From Paracentrotus lividus (lineage: Eukaryota; Echinodermata; Echinoidea; Camarodonta; Echinidae), in contig CALNVZ010003434.1 in the NCBI GenBank assembly GCA_940671915.1, forward strand, positions 6,935,126-6,999,125: a stretch of DNA of 64,000 nucleotides, read 5' to 3'. Position 1 is the stretch's first letter; each line of letters begins with the position of its first letter. A model generated the notes under the pieces. It saw only the letters and a program-made list of their open reading frames with translations. It was not told the origin of the DNA and did not search any database. Positions 24,801 to 39,800 of this stretch are shown piece by piece. Made by a program: the position numbers and the translations under genes.

Positions 24801-27800
24801 TATCTTGTTCATTATGGTTTTCTCTTTGTACACTGTTGCTCATAAGGTTGGATATTGCTTTGTGTGATCCAGCGACATCTATTTGCTCCGGCTTAGATTT
24901 CTTGAAATTGTTTGTCCCTACTTTCACTTTTCTCGACCCTGGCTATACCTTGGACACCCCAACTATTCCCGGGGAATGAAAATAAACAAAAGTTTGGCAA
25001 CCCCCAGAACGCCCATTTTTGTCATTTTTTCTCATTTAGGGGCCCCTTTTTTGTTACCCGGCTAACCAAGGCCCCAAGATTCCATCCTCACCAAACGCGC
25101 CTGATGTATAGGGTAGTTATTGTTTTTGAGTTAAATCTAAGTTTATGATCACAGACTTAGATTTATTGTCTAGGGGAAGGGTCAAAGTTTACTTCGATTC
25201 GGGTTGAAAATTGAATTTATTCATTTTTACAACATAGAAATTTCTACCTTCTCAAAAATGTATGTGTAGAATCTCAGCCAAACATAAATCATAATGAAAA
25301 ATAGACAATGGTTACCGTTTACAACCTTGTCATTAAGGCTGAAACAAGATTTTGGGAAAATGACCATAATTAAGGGTTCATAGTTGTTTTTCATTTCCTT
25401 TGTTGACCATAAAGGTTGGATAGAATATTTCCGTTTTTTACCGATTTCACTTTTTCCTTCAACCCCTCCCCTAGACAAAAGACTAACGCCTGTGATCTTA
25501 AACCTTGATTTATCATAAAGAACAATAACAACTCTATATTTCAGACGCTTTTCGAGGGGGTATGACGCAGGGGCCTTGGTCGGCCGGGTAAACAAAAAGG
25601 GGCCCCAAAATGAAACAAAAATGGCAAAAATGGGCGTTCTGGGGTTGACAAACTCTTTTTTATTTTCATTCCCTAGGAATAGGCTGGAGAGTGTCCAAGG
25701 TATAGCCAGGGTCCAGAAAAGGTGATAGTAGGGAAAACAATTTCAAGAAATCTAAGCCGGAGCAAAAATATGTGGCTGGTTCACACAAAAAATATCCAAC
25801 CTTTATGAGCAACAGTGTATATTCTTCCCAAGTATCTTGCTATTAATCTACCTGTCCCCCTGGGGGCCGTACCACAAAACCGTCATAAGTCTAAATTCTT
25901 GGACAACCCATAGGGACACAAGTTGTAGAATTAACATGCGTTTCAATGGGTTGTCCAAGAACTTAGACTTATGACGGTTTCGTGAAACGGCCCCCTGACT
26001 CTGTTCATTCAGTTCCGTAGTAATGTCCTATGCACTCCCGCATCGTTTCCCTTTGCAATGGAATATTTTTTACTATTGGTTGGCTAATAGTTTATTTTTA
26101 AGGTCAAATAAGGTTAGGTCAAGGAAAAGAAAAATTATTGTAAGTGTTTCGAGGTTTTGAGTTTACCATGAAGTAATTGAATTGAGGATACGCCTTGCTT
26201 TGAATTGTACATCAGCCTCAGTTTGAGCTTTGTCATATCGTCGTGTGGTTGGCGGAGGGGCATAAGCCTGAAAAGGGTGCAGTAGTAAATTCAATCTTAT
26301 CTACCTTTCTACCAGCAGCACAATGATATCTATAATTTGCTTTTAGAAGTAGAAAAGAGGCATGGGAGGCTTACAAACGCCCAATTGCTAGCTTTTCATT
26401 TTGTCCCTTGCCTTTGCAAAGCAATTGAAACATCACCCATAAAGTGAAGTCATTTAAAACTGTGCACTGGACGTTGCTACGGGCTTTGGTCTCCTCTTTG
26501 ATCATTATCTTGCATAATCACACAATCCACTTTCTTACTTGATCCATTATTAACACACTCACACGATGTGTAGGCATGAAAAAGGGGCGGTCTAAGCCCC
26601 CAGCATACGACGATATTCCAGGTGACTAATGTATGATTGCATGTTGCCCTTGCTTCTGCTTTATTCCTTTCCTTTTTCACCTCCTCTTCCTTCCCCCAAT
26701 GTTTATACGATGGGTCCAAGACATTTGCTCCAGCGACAATGGCTTTGTGGTTATTTGTGATGCATCACATCGAAATCAGACACAAGTCGCCAAGGAAATC
26801 GGCAAAATGATAAAAATTGCCTTATTTGGGGGGAAATATTTTTTTGATTTTTTGAATTTTCAATGTTTCTTGTATGCTCTGTAAAAATAAAATTGAGTAC
26901 AAATAATTAGGGGAAAGCCTTTAAAAATGGATTATTTGTTGCAATCTTGACTCTTTTCTGGCGACTTGTGTCTGATTTTGATGTGATAAGTCACATTTCG
27001 TAACACTTATCGAATGGATAATTGCCGACTTGGACTAGATGCTATACTAAACCATAAATGCTAACATAAAAACCTGACCCTAGATCTTTATGAAATAAAG
27101 CCAGGAGCAATTGTGGCTTGAGCATTTGTAGGTTCCCCTGTACGACTCCTGCTTTAGTTGCATTTATTCTGTTGTGAATGCTGAACCAGTGTTTTACTTA
27201 AACGGTTTCAAACCTATAATGTAACTTAATCTTAAACCAGGGTTCAATGCTATTGAGAAGTTGAATGAAAAAATAGTTAATAACCAAAAACCTAATTTCA
27301 GCCCATTCCTAAGCCCAAAATATTTGATAATAGAATGCTCTGATTGAGTGTCTGCTGAGCACGGTCATACAAACCTTTCAAAAATGCTCTCTTTCCAAAC
27401 TGCTTCATAAACAGCCTATCTTTGTCTGGTACATACAGCTCTATCAAGTCGCTGCAAGATGATGATTTCGATCAGAATCATTCCATTTTGCTCTGCAATT
27501 ACCTGTTTTGAAATGAAAATTCATTGCAATTATTTTCGAAATTTTTAATTGATATGTTAGAAGTTAATGATTTCCAAACTGGAGAGGAGTAGTTTTTCAT
27601 TGAAAAAAAAAAAAAANNNNNNNNNNNNNNNTAGTACGATCTGAAGACAACCAACATTGACAGATTGGATTAGCACTACATGTTTATTTTGAATACTATG
27701 CATATGAGGCCATTCATGATTTTGTTGGTTAACAGTTATGAAAAACACATAGTTTGTCTGAAATTTGCTGATATGGGTGAAACCAATGCACATGTATGCA

Positions 27801-30800
27801 CAAATGTATGGTTGTTTTGCTTTCCCCATAACATTTCTGTTCAGCCATTTGCATGGCATCCCTTAACTTACAGCCAGTTTAATTTGACCTAATTTTTTTG
27901 TACGCATACATGTATGATGTAGATATTTGAGTTTATTTTACATGTATTCTGTTTCTCCTTTCACTTGCTTCTTAGCAGTTGATTGTCTGTGTGTCGCTTC
28001 ACCTTTTGTCAAAAGGCAATGTGTGTAATTTTCCGAGTTGGTTACCACATGGGACACAATAGTTGCTGCAAGCTTTAATTAGGTTACTAGGGTATGGTAT
28101 GGTGTCAAGTCCAGGGTGGAAGTTAGTCTTTCAATAAGTGTATGGAATTAACAGCAAAGCAATGTCATGGAATTTAGACAATTATCAGAGATTGGACACC
28201 TTATTGACAGACATGCCATCCCCACTCTACTACCTGGAAAACCTGGGATTTGGGGGGGGAAAGGCAGGAAGTTTTGTTTTAATGTATTGGGAACCCTGTA
28301 GACATTGCTGGTATCAAATTCATGAGTAATCTGTTCCAGGTTTTTACATCTGTTATTGACCACCTTATTGACATCAATTCATTCACTTATTCTTAATGTT
28401 TGGATGATAACGCTCTCAAGATGTGGAAGTTGACTTTGATCAGACATGTCACCTTCTTGGCAGTAACAGTTCTAATTATAAGCCATCTGTTCCAGGTTTT
28501 TATATCTGTTATTGAATACCTTATTGACATCAATTCATTGACTTATTCTTAATGTTTGGATAATGCTCTCAAGATGTGGAAGTTGACTTTGACCAGACAT
28601 GTCACCTTCTTGGCAGTAACAGTTCTAATTATAATCCATCTGTTCCAGGTTTGCCCTCCTGTATGTATACCAGAATGCATCATCATTTTAAACAAACTTT
28701 ATTAGTATTGGGGCGTGAGGATATTAGACTTCTGCATGATGCAATTAAAATAATTATTACAAATCTTGAAATTGCTAGCCGTCTATCTAATATGCATTCT
28801 ACTTTAACCCATTGAGGACTGAGCCCGGATATATTTGGGCTAAGGTCTATTGGAAATGTGTGTTATAGCCACATCAGCTCATCCCCAACAGGTTAATACC
28901 TGTCTAAGATAAAGAAGAAGGAACTAGTTATTAAATAGGCATCAAGGATAGTAATGATGCAATCCATACAATAGTTACACATTTTGAAGTTTTATTCATA
29001 TTTGATATTCCTGTTCTTTATACTTTCAAATCATTAGCCACATTTATTAATCTTGTTATTATTATTCTTGTTACTTCATTCATTTTATTACCTGTGATCT
29101 CTTTAGTAATTCAAAACTTTGCGTGGACAGTAAAAGATGGCTGTGAACGACGATGAAATAATTTTATGTTTGCAAGTCTTTTTCCTCTACATCACTGGTT
29201 TATCAATCTGTGCTTTGAACTCTGAAAATCATCTTTTCTTGAAAATAAATTCCTTCATGCATATTCAGCTCTCAGAAAGTATTTGCTGATTAAGATATAT
29301 CTAAAATATTACCCTTAAGAAACACAATCATAACAAGAAGTATATTAATTTACATCTTGTATTTGAAATGCTTCATCATTATTTGTGTCAACTTGCTTGC
29401 TGTAATATGAAAAGCATTCTTTTTCAAAAGATTTCCTTTTCTCCATGCTTGGGGTTTCATTCTGGTCTCTTCATCCTGATTAAGAATTTCAAGAATGAGA
29501 AATCAGTAGTTAAATATCACATTCCTGTATGTTGTATGTTTTAATATTCAGTTATTCAATCCAACCTTGTGTATAGAGAGCCATGATATGTGTAATTGTC
29601 TCCAAGCCATCAAAATCTGTTGTTCTTCCAGAAAACCTTACTTACATGTATCTATGCACATTAAGTCATTTTCAAAAATCATAGTGCATTATTTTGATAA
29701 ATATAAAAGCAAACCAGAAAAATTATTTACATGTATCGGCACGCTGAAGGATAGACAGTTGATTGTTGGGCAGTTTGGGGATTAGTGGTAGGGGCTCCTG
29801 GGGTAGTTTGGGAAGGGGGAAGGAAGGTGTTATACTAGGCTGAGATCTGCATGTTTCAAATGTCTGTTATTTTGTTGGTAGTGAGGTCAAGCTTTTTGTG
29901 GATTTGTCTTTTCTGAATGAAGAGTGGAAGTGGTGTTGGTTATCACCTTTATTCATTGTATTTTCTTGCACAGATTCGACAAAAAGTTGCTACCATGAAA
30001 GTATATTCCTCTACTCGATGTTATTTGTGCAATTATCTAGAGCAATCACATGTTCATTCTTATTTCCAAGTAATGTATGTAACAGAGATGCCACTTTTCA
30101 GACTAAAGTAGGAATTCCTACTTTTTCAACTCATTTTTGGCCACAGGAATCACCTTTTTTTGTGTACAAAAGTTCCCTTTCTAGATGACTTTCCTACTTT
30201 TTTTATCACTGCTCAGTGGCATCCCTGATGTAAAGAAATTTAGATCAAATTTACATTGTCATCAGAAATAATGGAGATGCAAACCAGTAGATAATTACAA
30301 TTATTTTTTTAAATATTTTTTCTGTATACACATTATTTTGTTATTTTTAGCCACCGTTGCTTACACTTTGTTAGACAGACATTCTTTGTGCTTAGAAAAA
30401 GCAGTATAAAGCGGTCTATAAATGAAATTACAGTCAACCTTGCATAAGTTGAACTTACAACATTTAATTTGAATAGTTGCCAATTTAAAGGCCATCGCAC
30501 ACCATACAACTTGCTACTTGTGACTGACCAAGTTTGGAGCTGAACTAACAATCAGATACATTTTGTAACGTGCTTTGTTATTGAAGATCCAGTGTCAGGC
30601 AGTCATGGGTCGTAAATCGTATGACGTGTGGTGGCCTTAAGTTGTAAGTCCTTTAAAATAATCTTTTCTTTATATTCTATTAATATCATTATCCTGCTTG
30701 TCATGAGTAATATATTTTGCTTCTTTTTCAATTGCATTTTTCTTCATGATTCACAAAATATATTTTTCTTCAATGCTTTATGAAGTATGTTACCAACTTT

Positions 30801-33800
30801 TCTCCTTTTTTTTGCTTTCCATACCCATACCCAAATCTTTCTCTTTCTTTCTCCCTCTTTCACTCTCATTTTCTTTCTTTCTCTCTTTTCTCTTTGTTAT
30901 CACTCCAACGTTTACTCCCATCCCCCCCCCCCTCGTCTCTTCCTCTCTCTTTCTGTCCGTGCTCTCCCTTTTCTATCTTTCTCACACCTACTTTCCTTCT
31001 GGGTCTTGGCCTTCCTATCTCTTTCCTTCTCTCTGTCTCTATTGATCTTTATTCATCCTTATATCTACCCCTTAATCCTCCCACCACACCCCTTTTAATC
31101 CTCCATCATCACATTTAGGGGCAACGTCACAGATCACTACTTACAGCAATCCAAACACAGTAGCAAGAAGAAACACAGGAAACATAAGAAGGGCAAAAGA
31201 GGGCGCCATACATCAGTTTCTAGCGATGACATTCCAGTCGCTCATCAAGTTGATATTGTAGGAGAGGAAATGCCTGAGGTAATGTTCGATTTCACATGAT
31301 AACAAACGACAAATACAAGGGGGTTTGGAATTACTTTGCCCCCGGAATGACTAAATGGGCAGCAGTCTACGTCAAAACAACTCCTACTTTTATCTTTCTT
31401 AAGTAAATTTCTTTATGAAATTCACAGATATTGAGCTTTCTCATTTGGTTGCTTAATTTTTATTAAATATCAGCATTTCTCATGGCATTAACAGTTTTGT
31501 AAAGAGCTTTTTTTTTGTGTGGATCCTACCTCTTTCCCCTTTTTCATGACCATTGTAATAATTGTATTGAATTAAAAACATGAATATTTTGTAGAAGACA
31601 TGACATTTTTGCATACATTTGCAGTGTGCTGACCATTTGAAAAAAAATACATATGGCAAAGAAACCTTCACAAGTGTTCATTTGTGCAAGCCTTGACTCA
31701 ATTGGAAACTTATAAAAGCTTTATGTTTATGTTGTTAAAACAGGGGGCTGTACTTTCGGATCATGAAGAGGACACAAGAGCAATGGATGATCCTCATAGG
31801 GCATTGGACATTGATTTAGAGAGGTAAGTAAGAGCTGAAATTACTCTAATGTAGTATGAATACAAGAGGAACCTGAAAGATTATTCCCATTTTACATTGC
31901 TTCTGATGTATATATATAAAAAAAAACAACAAGTAGACTATGCCAAAGTGACAGAAGAGCATGATTACCTAATTAAATATGTTATGAAACAATTTGACTG
32001 TATGTAACATTTTAATATCATAGTGCTACTATCACCATTATAGAATTTACAATCGACACAAAAACACATTTTCCTTCCTTAATTGAAAGCACCACCAACC
32101 TTCTCTTTTATGTAGGGTATTCATGTTTGGGTTAGTGGTTTGCTTTCAAATGTGTAATATTCCTATTGCCTTGATGAATAGGCCTCTGAATGATAATAAA
32201 CAGCCGTCAGTGAGGGCCCTGTCATTGAGTACCGTTTCCCCTGTCACATTGGAAAGAGGTCTTCCAAGTGTGTAATATTTATTGCTATTGTCTTGATTCC
32301 TAGGCCTCTGGACGATAATGACCGTCTACCAGTGAGAGCTCATCGGAATGCTCCTAAGCTGACGACCACTGAGGAGGAAGTAGAGGTCAACAAACTTCAG
32401 GATAAACCAAAGAAGAAGAGGTCAAAAGACAAGGAGAGAGAGAGAAGAAGGCTTCTAAGGACAAGAAGAAGGTAATTTAATTCAATGAGGCTTTCATAAA
32501 AGACTACTTATTATTACAAGCTTTAGTAAATATTCTGTGGTTGTGTGATTACCCAGCTAATGAAGAAATGTATTCACAATAGGACCACCTACAGGTTTTG
32601 CCAACTTCATTTCAATTTATTTGAATATTTCTGTGATTACCCAGCTAATATATTGCTATAAACTGGTGCAGCGTTGGCAAAACACTTTTGTTCTAGACTT
32701 CAGATCTCACACACACTAAATATTTTAGACTTGAATTCCCTCCTTGTGAACCTTTATTGGTGTAGAAGAAGTCCAAGCCAAGCAAAGAAGAAGCGGCATC
32801 AGCTGATCTGAATCTGATGGGTGGAGAAACAGAAGAACCTGCTGTCAATGGGAATACAGAACCTGCTCCGTCTGTAGAAACTCCTAAGGAAGCAGAGACA
32901 GCACCTCCAGCTGCTGCTGCTGCGTCTGCTGCTCCAGCGGTAAGTCTGTCCTGGTGTTGTGTTACATGTGCTTGGTGTCAGGCTCGTGTCAGTATAGATT
33001 GTTATATTTGAACAGTGTTTGGTGTCAATCAGTCATTGCTTAGTGTCTGTTACAGCTGAGTGACCTCAGATGAACATTAACTTGTTAAAGTAGTAAGATT
33101 CTCTTGTAAAATCACAAACTTGACCCAAAACAATAAATATCCATTTATGCCAAATATCTTCTTTCTTGTCTTTATTCTCCATTTAATCTGTAAGACAATT
33201 TATACAAAAAAAATATGAAGAGTTTTGATTTTACAGATGTTCAAATTACTCAAATTATTATCTGACTGGTTCTATAAAACATATGAAATATGATACTGGT
33301 ATAATTAAACGTTCAGTGTTCTTCGGAGATAATCAAATAAGAAATAACCCACTTGATGAAATCAAGATGAAATCTCTCCGATGATTTAAACGTTTGCCAC
33401 GGTCTCTATTCATGAAGTGGTACTGTTGCTAAGTGACGGTGATGACCACGACTAAATCTGGAGTGTGCTTCCATCTAATTAAAGGTTTACTAAATTAAAA
33501 AAACAAATTGGGCTTATTCAGCGGATAATTACCTTCTAAAAACGAAAGTGAAAATTGTTTTTCATAAGAAATCAATTTGACGGAAAATGTGAAAAACTAT
33601 AGGCTTTGGTGACTTTCCTGAAACCCTGTGAGCTGATTGGTTCCTTAGCGGAATGACGTATTAAAAGTAAGACCCTAAAACATATGGAGACTGGCATAAT
33701 GCGTGTATGTACACAAAACGCAATATTGGACTCCTTTTTGCCAGAGAAAACTAACGAAAATTGTAAGAACGAATGAAGAGATTTAGTATACGAAAGTCTT

Positions 33801-36800
33801 AAGAAATATCTGTCACACATCATCAGTGAACAATTTTGTGCCAAAATATTCAAATCTGCGTAATTTTATCATTCTTCTACCAAAATCCTCGTCTGTCTTT
33901 CTGTGCTTAGCAATATCGTAAACGCATTAACAGTCGTTTTGGTGTCCCTGTAGATTTAGTGCACTATTGTTGTACCTCAAATGAACATAACGAAATGCTA
34001 TGAGTTTATGTGTTTGTAGACCACAAGGGTATGTAACTCTATGGTGTTAGACCGCAAAGCTATGAGCTGATACGGCAGCTATTGAAGGTCGTATGGTGTA
34101 TTTAGTATATACGCCACACGATGTACGCCTGGGACAATATCTGCCCCATCAATATTTCTGCAGCATGAATACACATCACACTCCCAGACTGTAGTACATG
34201 TACAGAGTATGATCTCGTCTCGTGTATTACTTGGAATATCACGCTGTGGGATATTCCATAACTGTCTGCCTTCGCTCTATGCAATTATACACAGTGACTG
34301 TTATCATCAAATTGACTATGTAAGTGAAAGATGTATTAATTGTCAGTAGGTCTAAACCAACGTAAACAGTATTCCATCCTTCATATCGAATTAGGAATAT
34401 TTTAAAGTCAACTCCCGCAAACTCACTGCAAGTATTTGTAAGCCAGTCTGCTCAAGTAAAGTAGGCTTGACTTACTTTACTCCAAAACTCCAAAAGCTTT
34501 TCAATCTCTTGGAAAACGATGTATGTATAAAAGATAGGCCTTGGCATCCATAGTGGTCTTACTACAACCCTTATCTACACACAAATTAGACATTATTGAT
34601 GAAATTCGTGTCAAAAATCAAGATTCAAGATGACCAATGTAATTGTGTGAAAGAACAGTATAGTCGTCGTTGCAACGGGAGCATGGGTATAGCAGCACCG
34701 CCAGCTCGGGTGCTCAATTGCTCTCTACATGCATGCACTGTACTGTCCGTGCGACTGCTTATACATGAATACGTCACAGTCACGTGACTACGATATCGCT
34801 TCGATGAAGCTTTTTAGGGGGCGGGGCTTATAGCAGCGGAATGGGCAATTATGGCTTTTCAATGATTATCCCTTGATTACCAAAATGTTTTTGGAAAAAA
34901 TGGGTGGTAAATTGTGACTTCTAAATGATTCCTCCCTAACGAAAAATGGACAATTATTTTCTAATTTAGTAAACCTTTAAGCACCTTCAACTCTCGATGA
35001 GTGTGGAGAGGACTGTAATTCTGCCTCGGAATAAGACTCGGTCTCTCTAATTATGACTCGGACTCTGGCTCCGACTCCCATATTCAATTCAATTCAATTC
35101 AATTCATCATTCATTTCAACCATCATCAATATACAAATTACAGTTAAAATTACATTTTTACAAAGAAATTCAATGATGTTGTGACCCGGAGAAAGCAGAG
35201 CTTATAAAAAGGGCACAAATTACAATACACATAATGAATCATTACAATAAACAGAAAAAGATACTTAGAAATTATCTGAAATAAGTACAAAAAACAAAAT
35301 ACAAATATGAACAAAAGAGGTACACTAATGCAGCGGCGATGGGGGGGGGGAGAGAGAGAGAGAGATGATAAAATGAATACGAGAAATAACATCAAAGAGA
35401 AGTTATCATTTGTTGCTCAGCTTTCTGAATCTTGATAGGGTTGAACTATTTTTATTTCGTTTGGAAGTTATTCCATAATTTAGGAGAATTAAGTTGAGAA
35501 GAGTTCTGAAGGCCAACAGAAGTGCGTACCGAGGTACGTGTATTAAATTTCTTTTGGCGGGTATTAAGTGTGAATTGTGGAATTTAAAACAAAGATGTCG
35601 GCAAAAAGGAGGAAGATTTGCATGAAATGTTGAACATAAAACAGGGAGTTTAAGGTTATTAAGTCTTTAGTGGTAAAATAGTTTGTTTGTGAAAATTAAA
35701 GCTTCGTGTGACTATGAAGGGAGGCATTACATATAATCGTATTGCTTACTTTTGCAAAATACATAATTTATTTTAAATTGTTTTAAATGTGTGCCCCAGA
35801 CCATATACAATAATTTAAGTGAGGAGTATAAATGCTATTGTAAATATATCAGAATCGACTGAGGGACAAATTGTTTTAATTATAGAACTCCAATGACCTT
35901 GATATTTTTGTACATATCGAAACCAAGATGAGGCTTCAAGAAAGGTATCATTTAAAATTACACCTAAAAACTGAATATTATCAACTTTGTTATAGCCTTC
36001 TCCTATAATAGGTTACAAAGATTTCCGGGACCTTCTTACCTTTATACGAAATATTATGTATTATAGTTTTGTCAAAATTAAAAATAATTTATTTGAAGCG
36101 AACCATATTATTTAACTTATCCAGTTCATTGTTTGCTGATGATATAAGTTTTTCTATATTTTATGCGATAATGAAACCGGTAATTCATCAGCAAACAAAG
36201 AAAAGTTTAGAATTGGGAGAACAATTAATTATATCTTTATGTAATAAGAAAGAGCGGCCCTAGCACCGAGCCTTGTGGAATTCCACAAGATAAATTATTT
36301 TGATCAGACTTCTGACACCATTGATCACCACATATTGATTTCGATGCAATTAAATAACTTCTGAACCAATGAAGAGGAACCCCTCTTATTCCGTAATATT
36401 CAATTTTTAATAAGATGTGGTGATCAATGGTGTCAAATGCTTTAGAAAGATCCATAAATACACTGAGACAATAATTACTCGTAATCTATTGCATTTGATA
36501 TAAAATTAATCAGATTCAATACACCAGATCAGTGGAAAAATTCTTGCGAAATCCAAATTGTTGGGGTATAAAATATTGTTAAGTGACAAGAAAATTTTAG
36601 CAACCTATTGTAAATTATTTTTTCTAACATTTTTGAGAAAAAATGGTAGTATAGGCAATAGCCTATAATTAATGATATCATGTTTGTCACCTTTTTTGTA
36701 AACTGGGATTACTTTAGCGGTCTTTAGTTTCTTGGGAACAATACCTTGTGAGATTGATTCATTGAATATATAACCAAAGTGGCTTTAACAATAAAGTGAA

Positions 36801-39800
36801 TGCATCCTTTAATCACACAGCAGCAATATAGGTCCGAACCCGGCTGCACAGAAGTTTCATGGATGAGAGTAACATTGATTATTTCAGTATTGGATGTCGC
36901 GATAAAGAAAAGTGAAGTTGTCGGCACGGTTGGATAAATAATCTTGAAAAATGAGAAACACGAGGTTGGCACCTTCGCTTGTGTAATCTTGCCAATATTA
37001 ACAAAATATTATTAAATGCTTCAGCAATTGATGCTTTTTCCAGTATTTTGTCATTATTATAATACATATGGAAGGTAATGCATTTTTTCTTTTACCTAAA
37101 ATATTGTTAATTTGAGACCAGGTTTTTTCATATCACCTTTCACTTTTGTAAATAAGTTTCGTAATGCATTTTCTTGCTTTACGAATAATAGTAGTTAATG
37201 TATTTTTAACAGCATATTTTTCCTTTGTGGTATTGTTACCTTTCTTCACATTATCGATAATATAACCTTTGGTTTTTTTATAAGATTAAAGATTCCAGGA
37301 TGATCCAAGGTTTAACATGTTTTTTGGTTTGATCTTAACAAGTGGAAACATTCAAAATATAGGAGCTAAGCTCATATAAAAGATCATAAGACATATCAAT
37401 ATCAGTTGTTCTATAAATTACAGACCAGTCAATAACCGTACCCTATTTTGAATAATAAAATTTTATCGTTTGTGATTACACGTGATTTGACCACCATGTT
37501 CTCTTGACAGAACATCTACATGTACATTTACTTATACAGAATATCGCGAAAATGATCTTTGAAATCAGAATAAATTATACCGCAATTATTATGCAGTATA
37601 TACAATTGGTAAATATGTTGTCAATTAACGGTAGCAGAATATCTTGTTACACCGAGATGGTTTACTGACAGTGTGAAATAATCCTGTGAATACATAAATT
37701 TAGAAAGTCTTTGTCTGTTATCAATATCTTGATTAGTAAATTAATATTATAATCACCTGCTATGTATACATCTTTATTTGAAAGTATTAATTCATCCAAG
37801 AGACTCGTGAGAGTTTCGTTAAAAACATTAATATCAGTATTGGTACTCCTGTAACACTAGCAACTATTATGGGCTTCTTTTTCTTTTGATGTATTTCAAT
37901 AAAAAAGTGTCACAATGATTACGACTTAATGATAAATTAGAGCAAATATTATTAATCATATCATCTCTAACATAAATAGCTACTCCTCCTCCATGTTTGT
38001 TGAGTCTATCAATATGAACAAGTGAGTATCCGTCAATATTAAACAATCAATTAAAATATGTTACGAAGCATGTTCTGAAATTCCTTAATGGTAAATTGTA
38101 GTCAATGAGAACTAAGAGTAGTTGCAGTTCGTATATACGGACAAGACTCCTAGAATTAACATGTAATATAGAGAGGTTATCTGGAATGGATTTATATCTT
38201 TGAACAAAATCATCATAAAAAATATATTTCAGGAATCCTAATTATCCATCTTCGTTTGATACAGTAAATTTGGCTCATTATTAAGATTGTTTAGACTTAG
38301 GGGATTTATAGATAGCATATGGTATTTCTCCTCATCGATGCATTTATCTAAGTGAAAGAAAGTAAAAATGGAAAATAAAAACACTTCATTGTCTGGTAAT
38401 AATTGAAAGGGAATAATTCAGAATGCAGGGAATACAAAATGATAACAACTTCTAGTGATTGAATTATAGAGCAGTTTAGGACAAAGAAATTTATTATTTC
38501 TCATGAAGAAAAGTGAAAAGAGAAGCTGTAAAGTGTACAAAAACAATAACAAACAATAACAAGATTAAAAACTACAAATTGACCAATTGAATACGTAAGT
38601 ACGTAAGTAAGTACGTATAAGTACATGCACACGAAAATGATTGTCGCATGATTTTGATTACAGGGATGCTAAGTCTGAAGACATGCGTATCACTTTATTT
38701 ATTGTCTTTCCATTCTCTGCTTTGACTTTGGCAATAACACGGCCATCGCCACTCCATGCTGCTTCAACCTTAGCATGCTTGGAGGTACACTTAAGAAGCT
38801 CGCGTTCTTTCTTTGTCAATCTCTGGATGACAATGCCCGTCCCTTTTAGACGGCGCCGATTAGTCATGACCTGACAACTGCATCTGTACGAAAGGAACTG
38901 ACGATAATCGGTCGCGGCCACTTTTTTGTTTGACTGCCCCTTTGTCTGACGCTGATGCAGAGCCGGGTATAGAAGTTGAGTCTGATGCGGACGGGGGTGC
39001 AGACAAATTCTTGGAATGACCAATACGATGGGATCGCTCAATAGCTTCCGTTGACATGGCGACACCGAGCTGTTTGTTTACGATGTTACAGATGAGTTGA
39101 TCCGTACTTTCGTTTCGCGAACTCGCGCCACTCCAAAAACTGTAAGCAGTTTCGCCTCGAGTATGTTCAAGACTATCCGATGAATGGCGGAGATTGTCGA
39201 GCATAATCTCTGTGATTCGACGACATTCTTCAGATGAGACAACTCTTTGCTGTGATTGATTTTCAAGCTCCAAATCCACGATTTTGCCTTCGTGTTCATC
39301 CAGGCGATCAAGCAATTTCACAACTCCTTTTGCACTGCATTCTGAATGGTTCTGAATGGATCCAATTAATTGCTTGTTTTCTTTCTGAAAACGGTTAAAC
39401 ATGTCCTCCGATGACCTCTTTACATTAGGCTCGTAGTTCTCACTCTCAGTTTCAGACATTTTATCCTCCATGATGCTCAAACACGCAATACTCCCAATTA
39501 ATTTTCTTGAAGCAAAAAACAAACAGTCAGATGGTGTGGATTTGTCATAAAAATCCGGTTGCATGTAAATAACACTGAGCAATATGTCGTACGAAAACTT
39601 GTGTAATAGTACGTCTATACGTCTACCGTTGTCAAAATGAATATATGGCACCAGATGAAAATAACTGGTTAGATGTTTAAATCGGCAAGAATGATAGGCA
39701 GTAAAATTCATGAAGTTATAATGTTAATACGGAGCCAATTCATTATTAAATCACTGTACCTGTCATACGAGTTGTTGCAAATGCCAGTAAAGCGATGTGT

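Larger units (their letters stand above)
17353..31297. other. Copy B of the duplicated AP3D1 segment (continuous with the rest of the gene)
   Basis: Longer than copy A mainly because of four transposons at 21602, 22466, 23549 and 24831. Its exons are much closer to intact than copy A's, and it continues beyond copy A's end into the next AP3D1 exons, so this is the copy to use for the gene model. Confidence 0.85.

Noticed and set aside
5850..31297. True tandem duplication of five AP3D1 exons
   Set aside because: Both ends of the homology coincide with the N gap, and copy A looks like uncorrected sequence. Kept open only if reads cross the junction.
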